From a candidate division TA06 bacterium (lineage in GTDB: Bacteria > Ratteibacteria > UBA8468 > MWAK01): a stretch of 23,081 nt of DNA. This document shows, piece after piece, positions 1-6,552 of this stretch; within the stretch, counting starts at the first letter, position 1; every line of letters begins with the position of its first letter. The stretch lies in assembly GCA_022704925.1 (NCBI GenBank), contig JAKJFK010000006.1, positions 1-23,081 of the forward strand. The letters are read 5' to 3'. Under the pieces are notes generated by a model. The model was given only the letters and a program-made list of their open reading frames with translations. It had not been told where the DNA came from and made no database searches. A program made the position numbers and the translations under genes.

Positions 1-1345
1 CCCGCTTGGCCGCCGCGTAAGCGGCCGCGTAAACGCGCATCAAAAGCGAATCCTTGACCGGGCCGCCGTAGGAGCCGCCGATCTCATCCTCGAGGGTGAT
101 CCGCGTGATGCGGCCGGCGTAGTGCTTCACGAAGGCATAGACATAATCGGCGTAGGCCTTGATGAAGCCGGCCTCATCGACCACCTGGCCGTCCTTCATG
201 TACTTGGCGACCACCCAGGCCGGCGGGTACTTGAGACCGAGGAAGCCGACCACTTCGACGCCGCCCTGCTTGCGCACCGCGTCCACCGCCGGTTCCTGCT
301 GCCAGTTGTACTCTCCCTCGGCCGGGTTGACGCCCGTCCAGCGGCCCACTCCGCCGCCCGGGCTGAGCGTGTTGGCGACTTTCATGCCGATCCGTTTCAG
401 GAAGCGGCCGGTGAAATCTTTGGAAGCCAGGTTGACGGCCGCGTCGCCCCCGTACTGCGGGAAGGCCTCCTGGTCGATCCGGGGGACGAGGGTCAGCAGG
501 GCGTCACCCAGCACCGGCTCACCCTCCACCGAGCAGGCCAGCCGGTAGCCGCCCCAGGGCAGGTCGGCCAGCGGCAGCTTCCGCCGTAGCGTGGCCGCGG
601 CCGGCAGGTTTTCGTTCAGCGCGTCCTGTTTTACCAGCTTGTTCTGCCAGTCGTAGACCTCCCAGCGCACCCGGGCCGGCCGGGCCGCGCCGTTGTTCCG
701 AATGACCAGTTCGACCACCCGCTCCTCGCCGTCCACGTAGATGCCGGTCTCCTCCGGGATCCAGAAGCCGGCCTCCACGGCCGCGGCCGCCGGCAGCTTC
801 TCCGGCAGCTCGGTCCCCCGGGTCAGGCTCACCCCGTCCAGCAGGATGCCCGGGCCGACATTCTCGGCCGGACCGATCTCGACGTGAAAGTAGTTGCGGA
901 CCGGCCCCTGGATCTCGATGCTCCAGCCCACCCGCTGCCAGCCCTCGCCGGCTGCCACCGGGAAGACCTTGCCGTACTCGTTCCGCTGCTTGTCGTCGTA
1001 ATAATTGAGGTTGGTCAGGAGAAGGCGCAGCGCGAAATTCTGGTTTGGGTCGGCCGCCTCCGGCCCCCGCTTCACCCAGGCGCCGAGGGTATAGGTCCCC
1101 TCCTCCAGCCAGTAGATGCGGCTGGCGATCCGGGAGTTCAGCTTGATCACGCCGTTTGACCACATGTCGCGCCGGTTGGGGCCGTAATTGCCGTTCGGCG
1201 CGCCCCAGAAGTTGTTGCCGTAGCCGATCTCGAAGCCGCCGTCCCAGAGGATGTTCTTCCCGGCGCCGGCCGCCTGGCCGAAGGCCGCGTTCCCCAGGGC
1301 AAGAAGAGCGAAAAAGAATGTCAAGCCAGCCGCTGATCTTTTCAT
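1..1345 (-). CDS. Secreted CBM-like/TIM-barrel glycoside hydrolase, 3' end missing
   Basis: The reading frame starts at ATG 1345 and leaves the window at base 1, giving about 448 residues without a stop. A signal peptide is clear: MKRS, then a hydrophobic stretch ending ALGNAAFG. Residues about 28-170 (NILWDGGFEIGYGNNFWG onward) look like a jelly-roll carbohydrate-binding module of the CBM4/9 kind. A beta-sandwich linker follows to about residue 290. From about 300 the pattern is that of a clan GH-A TIM barrel (GRWTGVNPAEGEYNW, like the GH39/GH10/GH5 motif 'R..gv.P..G.ynW'). ITLEDEIGGSYG lies where the acid/base Glu would be expected, so the family is uncertain. The start is supported by AAGGAG 6-8 nt upstream. 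It overlaps the NUDIX stop by 4 nt (ATGA), so it is the third gene of the operon. The substrate is unknown; an exported endo- or exo-glycosidase is inferred. Confidence 0.75.
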   Translation of the reverse strand, partial: MKRSAAGLTFFFALLALGNAAFGQAAGAGKNILWDGGFEIGYGNNFWGAPNGNYGPNRRDMWSNGVIKLNSRIASRIYWLEEGTYTLGAWVKRGPEAADPNQNFALRLLLTNLNYYDDKQRNEYGKVFPVAAGEGWQRVGWSIEIQGPVRNYFHVEIGPAENVGPGILLDGVSLTRGTELPEKLPAAAAVEAGFWIPEETGIYVDGEERVVELVIRNNGAARPARVRWEVYDWQNKLVKQDALNENLPAAATLRRKLPLADLPWGGYRLACSVEGEPVLGDALLTLVPRIDQEAFPQYGGDAAVNLASKDFTGRFLKRIGMKVANTLSPGGGVGRWTGVNPAEGEYNWQQEPAVDAVRKQGGVEVVGFLGLKYPPAWVVAKYMKDGQVVDEAGFIKAYADYVYAFVKHYAGRITRITLEDEIGGSYGGPVKDSLLMRVYAAAYAAAKR

Positions 1346-1830
1346 GCCTTCTCCTTTTTGGGATCGCGAGAGCTCTTTCTTAAATATAGTTTCGGTCCTG
1401 GTGCGAACCGTTTAGTCCGGGTCAACCGTGGCAGCAGCTCCTGGAAGAACTTCCGGTCGCGGGGATGGGTGAGCAGTCCGGCTACCGCTTCGATGGCCAC
1501 CCAGCGGGCCTCCGGGTTGTCCGGGTCGCGCGGGGCCAGCCGCTCCTCCCGGGCGCGGAAGAGGAAGAGGGTAATGCACTTCAGCTCCGAAGTGTCGTCG
1601 CCGCCCTCGGCATCCAGGCGGAAACGCCGGTACCCGCCCAGCTCGCCGAGGTGGCGCAGGTTCTTTAGACCGGTCTCCTCGTGGATCTCGCGCCGGGCGG
1701 CCGCCAGCGGTTCCTCGCCGGGCTCCAGATGCCCCTTGGGCAGGGACCAGGCCCGGCCGCGCTGGTTGACCACCAGCACCTGGTTGCGCCGGTTGAGGAC
1801 CACCCCGCCGGCGCTGAAGGTCTTCTTCAT
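1342..1830 (-). CDS. NUDIX hydrolase (Ap4A/NTP pyrophosphatase type)
   Basis: This 162-residue protein has a complete NUDIX box at residues about 33-55: GHLEPGEE, then REIHEETGL, matching G-x5-E-x7-REUxEExGU. The family hydrolyses nucleoside diphosphates linked to another group, using Mg2+ held by the box glutamates. The short form with SLPKGHLEPGE resembles bacterial diadenosine-polyphosphate or (d)NTP hydrolases, but the exact substrate cannot be read from sequence. No signal peptide is present, so it is cytoplasmic. It begins 4 nt after the GH20-like stop and its own stop overlaps the next start (ATGA at 1342-1345), so it is translated within a glycosidase operon. A role on a nucleotide-sugar or ADP-ribose-like product is possible but is inference from position only. 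The C-terminus is Lys/Arg-rich. Confidence 0.9.
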   Translation of the reverse strand: MKKTFSAGGVVLNRRNQVLVVNQRGRAWSLPKGHLEPGEEPLAAARREIHEETGLKNLRHLGELGGYRRFRLDAEGGDDTSELKCITLFLFRAREERLAPRDPDNPEARWVAIEAVAGLLTHPRDRKFFQELLPRLTRTKRFAPGPKLYLRKSSRDPKKEKA

Positions 1831-1834
1831 CGGT

Positions 1835-4027
1835 TCAGAAGGGCCGGTAATCGCGGTCGGTGCCGAAGAAGTCGTCGTGGTAGAAGTCGATGGTCGGCAG
1901 GATGTCCTGCCCCGACTCCTCCAGCCGGGCCAGCAACTCCCGGTAGCGGGCGAGGTAGCGGCCGAAAGTCTCGTTTTCGTGGCGCATCGGCTCCAGCACG
2001 AAGGGCGCGTGGTAGGCGGCCCGCCGGCCGGCGATCTCGTCCATCAGCGCCCGGTGTCCGGCCAGCGCCTCTTCCAGCCGGCCGGCCTGGCGGGCCATCT
2101 CGGCCAGGCAGGTCCGCCGTTCGGCCCTGCCCTGGCGCAGGTAGCCGTAGTGGCGGTTGAAGTCCATGGCGTGGTAAGCCAGCCGGACGGTGGTCAGCAG
2201 CCGGCGCAGGTCCTGGCCGGCGCGGTCGGCCACCGCGGCCCGGTAATCGCCCTCCGGCAGTCCGGCGATCAGCCGCTGCAGTTCCCGGTCGGCCTTCTCG
2301 CCGGCGGCGATGAAGGCCCGCCACTGGGCCGGCGTGAGCGGGCAGCGGTCGGCGAAGGCCGAGACCACCTGGCCGACCCGGGCCGGCGGCCGGGCCCCGT
2401 AGCGGAAGGAAGCGTGGATCGGTTCGGTCAGGGCGCCGAAGGTGTCCAGGAGGCGCCGGTAGACATCGCGGATCTTTTCGTAACGGGCGGCCCGGCGGCC
2501 GAAGAGGAAGGCGACGAACCGGTCGTCGAACTCCTTCACGCCGGCCCCCTCCTGGTTCCAGCTGAACTCGGAGAGGCAGCAGTACTGGTCCCAGCGGTGC
2601 GGGTCGTCGTGCGAATAGCTCAGCACCCCGTAGGAGCCGGCCCGTTTGCCCAGGCTGTTCAGCCGGGCCAGGCTGTCGGTGTGGCTGGAGACCGGCGGCA
2701 GCTCCCGTTCCGGGGTCAGGTGGTTGAGGCAGAGGCTCGGGTTGACGAGCGAGGCCAGCCGCCGGTCCACCTTCCAGAAGAAGAGCCACTTCCGGGGCGA
2801 GAGGTCCGGCGCCCGGTCCGGGTTCTCGTAGCACCACCAGCCGACCGCCAGGTGGCGCCGCAGCCCCTCCTTCTCCAGGATCTCCATCAGCCGGTCGTTG
2901 AAGTTGCCCTGCCGGTAGAGGATGTCGTACCAGAAGATGATCCGCTTGATCCCGCGGCTCTTCAGGTGGCCGGCGCAGCGGACCAGGTGCTCGATGAAGA
3001 AGTCCGCCATGCCCCGGCCCGGCCGCTTCTGGCACTCCGGACAGCGGCAGCGGGCGTAGACCTCGTCCAGGCCGAGGCCGAAATCGGTTATCCCGTACGG
3101 CTTCAAGGTCTCCAGTATCTCGTCGTAGAGGGCGAAGAGCAGCTCGTAGGTCTTCCGGTTTTCGGTGCAGAAGCCGTAGCCGGTCGGCCGGCCGGCCTCG
3201 TCCTTCATTGAGACCTCCGGGAAGGCCTTCGGCAGGTAGGTGTTGTGGCCCAGCGAACTGAAGTAGGGGATGAAATTCAGGCCCAGCTCCCGGGCGTAGC
3301 GAACCAGCTCGGCCAGGAAGTCCTCCTCGTACATCCGAGGATAATGTTCCCGCACCCGGCCCTCGGCGTGGTCGTAGTACTGGTTAAGGGTCTTCAGTTC
3401 CGGGAACTTGCGGGAGCGGAAGAGGAGGAACTCCAGGTCCGCGCTCCGCCGCCAGCAGTTGTAAAGCGAGACCGAGACGCTGTTCATCTTCAGCAGGTAG
3501 AGTTTCTCCAGCGCCCGCTTCCAGTCCTCCAGCCCCATCAGGTTGGTGCCGAAGATCGACTCGTAGAAGGGGCCGCGCTCGCGGAAGTCCGGCCAGTCGA
3601 CCACCTCGACCGGCGGCAGCAGGGTCCGGCCGTTTTCACGCCGGAAGAGCTGGGCCAGGGTCTTGACCCCGTTGGCCAGGCCCGTCTCCGACTCCGAGAC
3701 GACCAGGATCCGGTGGCGGCGGGACTGGACCTCGAGCCGGTAGCCCTGTTCGCGCTGGTAGCGCTCGAGGCGTTCGGCCGGGAGCTTCTCCGTGGTCCAG
3801 GCCTCCCGGCGCGTCTCCAGGCGCCAGGCAGCGGCGGCCGGATGGCCGGCGGCCAGTTCCGGCACGGATGAACCGTGGCGGCCGGCGATTTCGAAGACGC
3901 GGGCCACCTCCTTCGGCTTCATCCCGCCGGGGAGCACGAAGAGGCGGTTGACCGGGGTCAAACGGCCCGGTCGCCGCAGGATGGACTTCGGTTTGGGAAA
4001 GACCAGCACCGCTTCTCGCACGGACAT
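1835..4027 (-). CDS. GH20-like beta-N-acetylhexosaminidase family protein
   Basis: The protein has 730 residues and no signal peptide, so it is probably cytoplasmic. Residues about 60-130 match the GH20b alpha/beta domain that precedes the catalytic barrel (GYRLEV, then ETGLANGVKTLAQLF). The barrel starts near residue 150 (FRERGPFYESIFG). FGLGLDEV at about 317-323 aligns with the GH20 HxGxDE motif, with D321-E322 as the expected pair for substrate-assisted hydrolysis of beta-linked N-acetylhexosamine. The leading His is not conserved. Just after the acidic pair is a CRCPEC cluster (Cys 327, 329, 332), unusual for classic hexosaminidases. The remaining 250-300 residues are mostly helical. The ATG at 4027 has GGAG about 8 nt upstream. 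It is the first gene of the operon with the NUDIX and secreted glycosidase genes. Family assignment is good; the substrate is inferred. Confidence 0.75.
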   Translation of the reverse strand: MSVREAVLVFPKPKSILRRPGRLTPVNRLFVLPGGMKPKEVARVFEIAGRHGSSVPELAAGHPAAAAWRLETRREAWTTEKLPAERLERYQREQGYRLEVQSRRHRILVVSESETGLANGVKTLAQLFRRENGRTLLPPVEVVDWPDFRERGPFYESIFGTNLMGLEDWKRALEKLYLLKMNSVSVSLYNCWRRSADLEFLLFRSRKFPELKTLNQYYDHAEGRVREHYPRMYEEDFLAELVRYARELGLNFIPYFSSLGHNTYLPKAFPEVSMKDEAGRPTGYGFCTENRKTYELLFALYDEILETLKPYGITDFGLGLDEVYARCRCPECQKRPGRGMADFFIEHLVRCAGHLKSRGIKRIIFWYDILYRQGNFNDRLMEILEKEGLRRHLAVGWWCYENPDRAPDLSPRKWLFFWKVDRRLASLVNPSLCLNHLTPERELPPVSSHTDSLARLNSLGKRAGSYGVLSYSHDDPHRWDQYCCLSEFSWNQEGAGVKEFDDRFVAFLFGRRAARYEKIRDVYRRLLDTFGALTEPIHASFRYGARPPARVGQVVSAFADRCPLTPAQWRAFIAAGEKADRELQRLIAGLPEGDYRAAVADRAGQDLRRLLTTVRLAYHAMDFNRHYGYLRQGRAERRTCLAEMARQAGRLEEALAGHRALMDEIAGRRAAYHAPFVLEPMRHENETFGRYLARYRELLARLEESGQDILPTIDFYHDDFFGTDRDYRPF

Positions 4028-4093
4028 GTTTTTTCTCCGCGGTAAGTTTTAAGGTTTGCGGCCTGACGGCGCTTTTGGCTGGAATTACCCACT

Positions 4094-4122
4094 ATTATAG
4101 ACCGGAAAGGGGGTTTCTGCAA
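4094..4122 (-). promoter_or_regulatory. Sigma70-type promoter of the GH20-like operon
   Basis: Read on the minus strand, TTGCAG (4117-4122) is followed by a 17-nt spacer and a perfect TATAAT (4094-4099). Transcription would start near 4087, about 60 nt before the GH20-like ATG at 4027. Confidence 0.6.
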
Positions 4123-4182
4123 CCGGGGCCGCCCTCGGGCCGGCCGGAACGGTCAAAAAGGCGCGGTGGCCGCGCCGGCCCG

Positions 4183-4191
4183 TGCTATAAT
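4183..4191 (+). promoter_or_regulatory. Extended -10 promoter of the methyltransferase
   Basis: TGCTATAAT contains a perfect TATAAT at 4186-4191 with the TGN extension. No convincing -35 is seen 16-18 nt upstream. The start codon at 4235 lies about 44 nt downstream and has its own GGGGAG. The same GTGCTATAAT 10-mer occurs before the GH123-like gene. Confidence 0.55.
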
Positions 4192-4234
4192 ACAACGGGG
4201 AAGCCGTCCATCCGGGCGGCTCCCGGGGAGAAAG

Positions 4235-4969
4235 ATGAAAAGGGGCAATCCGAATACCTGGCTGAAGGCCCGGGCCGCCGAAGAGATTGAATGGTACCTC
4301 AGTTCGGCCGACGTGATCGTGGTCGAGCGGAAGCGGTCGATCCGGCTGCTGGGGGAGCTCTTTGCCCACCACTTTTCAAAGCCGGCCGGCCTCCGCGTGC
4401 TCGACCTGGGCGGCGGCGACGGCCTCGTGACCGAATACTTTTCCAACCAGTACCCCCGGAACGACTTCTGCCTCATGGACGGCTCGGTCGCGATGGTCGA
4501 CCAGGCAAAGGCGCGCCTGAAAGGGCGGCCGGTCCGGTTCGTCGAGAAGAGTTTCGAGGCTTACGCCCAAAAGGGGCTCGATCCTGACGGGTACGACTTC
4601 ATCTTCTCCTCCATGGCTATCCACCACCTGCCCCTGAAGGAGAAGGGCGCCCTCTACGCGCGGGTCCACCGGGAGCTGCGGGGAAACGGTCTTTTCCTGG
4701 TCTTCGATGTCGTGGCGCCGGTCTCCCCGAAGTCGGAGCGGCTCCAGTTCCGGATGTGGGTGGACTGGATGAACGAAGCCCTGCGGAGGAGCAACTTTGC
4801 CGGGGAGGTCGGGAAGTTTGACGGTTTTCCGGCCGTTTACAAGGCCAAGGCGGAGAACCATCCGAGCCGCCTGCTGGACCAGCTGGACCAGCTGAAGAAG
4901 GCGGGCTTCAAGAATGTCGACTGCTTCTTTAAATACGGGATCTTTTCACTCTTCGGCGGGACGAAGTAA
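4235..4969 (+). CDS. Class I SAM-dependent methyltransferase
   Basis: The 244-residue protein has SAM-binding motif I, VLDLGGGDG, at residues about 55-63. DFCLMDGSVAMVDQAKARL follows as the acidic-loop region, then FIFSSMAIHHLP, typical of methyltransferase type 11/12 folds, and a late REL.GNGLFLVFDVV strand. The acceptor is not identifiable; small-molecule, quinone-like or sugar acceptors are all possible. An upstream in-frame ATG at 4166 exists, but it lies before the TATAAT at 4186. The ATG at 4235, preceded by GGGGAG four bases away, is therefore chosen. The gene is divergent from the GH20-like operon and followed by the structured region at 4970-5235, with no partner in the same direction. 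Confidence 0.85.
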   Translation: MKRGNPNTWLKARAAEEIEWYLSSADVIVVERKRSIRLLGELFAHHFSKPAGLRVLDLGGGDGLVTEYFSNQYPRNDFCLMDGSVAMVDQAKARLKGRPVRFVEKSFEAYAQKGLDPDGYDFIFSSMAIHHLPLKEKGALYARVHRELRGNGLFLVFDVVAPVSPKSERLQFRMWVDWMNEALRRSNFAGEVGKFDGFPAVYKAKAENHPSRLLDQLDQLKKAGFKNVDCFFKYGIFSLFGGTK

Positions 4970-5235
4970 AGCGCCGGTCTGCATAAAACCTGCCCCCAGC
5001 TCCCCAATACGACTGCGCGGGAAAAGTCCTTTTCCCGCACCCTTTGAGGTTCGAATCCTGTTGCGTTTTATGACAGGATTTGATGGGAGCGAAGTCAGGC
5101 AAGGCGACTGATTAAGGAGCGTTGCCAGCGGGTGGCCGACCCGAGGCTTAGTGGGAGCCGAGCGGCGCCGAATCCTATACTTCAGGTGGGTTTAAAAGTG
5201 GGTTTACCCGCCGAAGCTCGTTCTTCGAGCGTAGG
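4970..5235. other. Structured intergenic region with tRNA-like fragments
   Basis: No convincing protein gene lies here. Several inverted repeats are visible. CATAAAAC (4982-4989) pairs exactly with GTTTTATG (5065-5072), closing a 91-nt span. Inside it are a 9-bp hairpin GCGGGAAAA/TTTTCCCGC (5017-5025 with 5030-5038) and a T-loop-like AGGTTCGAATCCT (5047-5059). AATCCTGT (5054-5061) also pairs with ACAGGATT (5073-5080), a structure exclusive of the outer stem. GCTCG/CGAGC forms a small hairpin at 5216-5230. The 91-nt span recalls a tRNA with a long variable arm, but only three T-stem pairs form and no D-arm or anticodon arm is evident. A tRNA relic, a mobile-element scar or a small RNA are all possible. 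Confidence 0.4.
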
Positions 5236-5253
5236 TGGGCGGTATAGGATTCG
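5169..5253. repeat. 12-bp inverted repeat pairing the tRNA-Val 3' end with its trailer
   Basis: CGAATCCTATAC at 5169-5180 is the exact reverse complement of GTATAGGATTCG at 5242-5253. The second copy is the T-loop/acceptor part of the tRNA-Val gene. In a minus-strand transcript the trailer could pair with the 3' half of the tRNA. Confidence 0.7.
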
Positions 5254-5309
5254 AACCTATGACCTCTACCGTGTGAAGGTAGCGCTCTCACCAGCTGAGC
5301 CAACCGCCC
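5236..5309 (-). tRNA. tRNA-Val (anticodon CAC)
   Basis: The minus strand folds into a perfect cloverleaf of 74 nt: acceptor GGGCGGT/ACCGCCC, D-stem GCTC/GAGC, anticodon stem CTACC/GGTAG with loop TTCACAC, and T-arm ATAGG-TTCGAAT-CCTAT, with discriminator A. The anticodon CAC reads GUG valine codons. CCA is not encoded: the bases after the discriminator are CCT. It has its own promoter just upstream. Confidence 0.96.
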
Positions 5310-5330
5310 GGGAGTTGTACCGCAGGGTTA

Positions 5331-5360
5331 ATTATACTCCAAACCATCAGCCGTGTTCAA
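5331..5360 (-). promoter_or_regulatory. Promoter of tRNA-Val
   Basis: On the minus strand TTGAAC (5355-5360) is followed by an 18-nt spacer and TATAAT (5331-5336). The predicted start lies about 15 nt before the mature 5' end of the tRNA. Confidence 0.7.
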
Positions 5361-5431
5361 AAATCCGGACTATTTTTCACCCGGCCTTCACCGCGGACTG
5401 CGGGGCAACCTGAAGAAGCTTCTTCTCTCGC

Positions 5432-5512
5432 TTATTTCTTCTTCTTGGCGTCTTTCTTCGCCTTGTCCTGCTTGGATTTCTTGTTGATGTCCTTTTTGCC
5501 CTTGTCACCCAT
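5432..5512 (-). CDS. Lysine-rich microprotein, 26 residues
   Basis: ATG at 5512 opens a 26-codon frame ending in TAA at 5432-5434. It begins MGDKGKKDINKKSKQDK and ends DAKKKK; about half the residues are lysine and there is one hydrophobic residue near the middle (Ile9). A purine-rich stretch (AGGGGGATCAGGAC) directly precedes the start and could bind the ribosome. It lies 81 nt downstream of a second, similar microprotein gene on the same strand, which suggests one transcript. No domain is recognised. Such a basic, probably disordered chain could bind nucleic acid or the ribosome; that is inference from composition. A perfect GAAGAAGCTTCTTC palindrome (5412-5425) follows the stop. Confidence 0.55.
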   Translation of the reverse strand: MGDKGKKDINKKSKQDKAKKDAKKKK

Positions 5513-5593
5513 GTCCTGATCCCCCTTTTTAAAAAGATTGAAAGCCCGGCGCCGGTTTCCGCTCAGCCGCCGGTGGAGAACGCCCGGTTCCCT

Positions 5594-5695
5594 TTACTTG
5601 CCGGCCTTCTTGGCCTTCTTCTCGAGGCGCTTCTCCTTCAGCGTTTTGACCGGCTTCTTCTTCGCCTCTTTCTTGATGTCGTGGCTTTTACTCAT
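5594..5695 (-). CDS. Lysine-rich microprotein, 33 residues
   Basis: ATG at 5695 opens a 33-codon frame ending in TAA at 5594-5596. It starts MSKSHDIKKEAKKKP, continues VKTLKEKRLEKKAKK and ends AGK. A strong Shine-Dalgarno AAGGAGGG sits 5-6 nt upstream, and a promoter-like pair (TTGATT, 17 nt, TATAAC) lies above that. The combination of promoter, ribosome site and a compact ORF with a highly biased but orderly composition makes this a convincing gene despite its size. From memory, short proteins with a 'KTLKEKR..KKAKK' end are annotated as hypothetical in various bacteria; no function is known to me. It is highly basic, with no signal peptide or membrane segment. The 26-residue microprotein gene follows on the same strand. 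Confidence 0.7.
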   Translation of the reverse strand: MSKSHDIKKEAKKKPVKTLKEKRLEKKAKKAGK

Positions 5696-5718
5696 TATAA
5701 CCCTCCTTCTCTTTGAAA

Positions 5719-5747
5719 GTTATAACGTGCCGTGGAGCTTCAATCAA
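5719..5747 (-). promoter_or_regulatory. Promoter of the lysine-rich microprotein pair
   Basis: On the minus strand TTGATT (5742-5747), a 17-nt spacer and TATAAC (5719-5724) precede AAGGAGGG and the ATG at 5695. The predicted leader is about 17 nt. Confidence 0.55.
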
Positions 5748-5905
5748 AATCTTATCACCTTGCCGGAGTCCGGTCAAGGTCAGCCAGGCGGCCATTGGCA
5801 AGGGTCGCGGAGGCTTGGCCAAAGGAGGATGAGCCAGGCGGGGAATTCACTCATCTCCCGTCCGGGGGCCCGCAGCACCGGTTTGGCCCGCTTCGCCGAG
5901 GGCGG

Positions 5906-6394
5906 TCAGCGCCGGGTGCTGCGCCGAGGCGGCGGCCGGCGGCGCACCGGCTGATTGTAGTCCGGCTGACTCTGGATGATCAGGCCGCTGTTCTCGCCGG
6001 GCAGCACGATGACATCCATCGGGCCGCCGATGACCATGCCGCCCCGGTTGTCCGGCAGGACGATCTCCTTGAGGTTCCCGCCGATGACCATGCCGCCGTT
6101 GGCGCCGGGCAGGAGGACGGCCTCGATATCTCCCTCGATGATCATCCGGCCTTCGGCGCCGGGCAGAAGGATGACGTTCATCGGTCCGCCGACGATCGTC
6201 CCGCCCGATTTCTTGAGGGGCAGCGGCACGGTGCCCAGGTAGCCGCCCGGTACCATGCCGGCCGGCTCGCCGCGCAGGATGGGCGCGTAGATTATCTCAC
6301 CGGCCCCGGCGGCGTTGCCCAGGAGCAGCAGGATCAGCAGGAATAATGCCGAAACCGCGCGCCGGTTTGTTTTAATTGACAGGTTTCCGTTCAT
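5906..6394 (-). CDS. Exported 18-residue-repeat protein, probable beta-solenoid
   Basis: The 162-residue protein starts at ATG 6394, chosen over the ATG at 6415 because GAGGAGG lies just before it and nothing suitable precedes the other. A signal peptide is clear (basic KTNRR, hydrophobic ALFLLILLLLG, then NAAGAG). Residues about 45-142 are four full and two partial copies of an 18-residue repeat such as GGMVIGGPMDVIVLPGEN, with glycines, alternating Val/Ile/Met/Leu and a conserved LPG/LPD turn. This period and hydrophobic alternation fit one coil per repeat of a beta-solenoid, broadly like bactofilins or hexapeptide helices. The tail is proline- and arginine-rich (RRRPPPRRSTRR). No catalytic motif is seen; a structural or envelope role is inferred. 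It is divergent from the O-acetylesterase gene. Confidence 0.75.
   Translation of the reverse strand: MNGNLSIKTNRRAVSALFLLILLLLGNAAGAGEIIYAPILRGEPAGMVPGGYLGTVPLPLKKSGGTIVGGPMNVILLPGAEGRMIIEGDIEAVLLPGANGGMVIGGNLKEIVLPDNRGGMVIGGPMDVIVLPGENSGLIIQSQPDYNQPVRRRPPPRRSTRR
5969..6262 (-). repeat. Tandem 54-bp coding repeats (18 residues each)
   Basis: Within the exported repeat protein, consecutive units read GGTIVGGPMNVILLPGAE, GRMIIEGDIEAVLLPGAN, GGMVIGGNLKEIVLPDNR and GGMVIGGPMDVIVLPGEN. A diverged unit (AGMVPGGYLGTVPLPLKKS) precedes them and a partial one (SGLIIQS) follows. The second and fourth units are the most different, so the array is not a very recent duplication. Confidence 0.85.
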
Positions 6395-6479
6395 TTTGGC
6401 CTCCTCTTTTTTCATAAATATTAGAGGTGGGACGGCCGGCGGGTGTTTACCCGGCCGGGCCGGAGAAGCTCTTTTTCGC

Positions 6480-6508
6480 TTGCAGTTTGCGCCGTTCTGT
6501 TCTAATAT
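6480..6508 (+). promoter_or_regulatory. Promoter of the O-acetylesterase gene
   Basis: TTGCAG (6480-6485), a 17-nt spacer and TAATAT (6503-6508) precede AAGGAG at 6542-6547 and the ATG at 6553. The predicted leader is about 38 nt. Confidence 0.55.
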
Positions 6509-6552
6509 ACCCGGAGCCGGCGGGGCCGGTTAACACTGAAAAAGGAGAGAGC

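Noticed and set aside
1358-3211. Long open frame (617 codons) on the plus strand opposite the NUDIX and GH20-like genes
   Set aside because: It is antisense to two well-supported genes and its Pro/Ala/Gly/Val-rich translation is the usual by-product of GC-rich DNA; no domain or ribosome site is seen.
5017-5038. Hairpin GCGGGAAAA/TTTTCCCGC as a Rho-independent terminator of the methyltransferase
   Set aside because: The T-run lies inside the stem and the bases after the hairpin are not T-rich.
5829-5905. Small plus-strand ORF after AAAGGAGG at about 5821
   Set aside because: The purine stretch touches the ATG with no spacing, and the frame then runs antisense into the repeat-protein gene.
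5969-6262. Regular repeats considered as a CRISPR array
   Set aside because: The units are diverged 54-bp coding repeats inside one open frame, without unique spacers.
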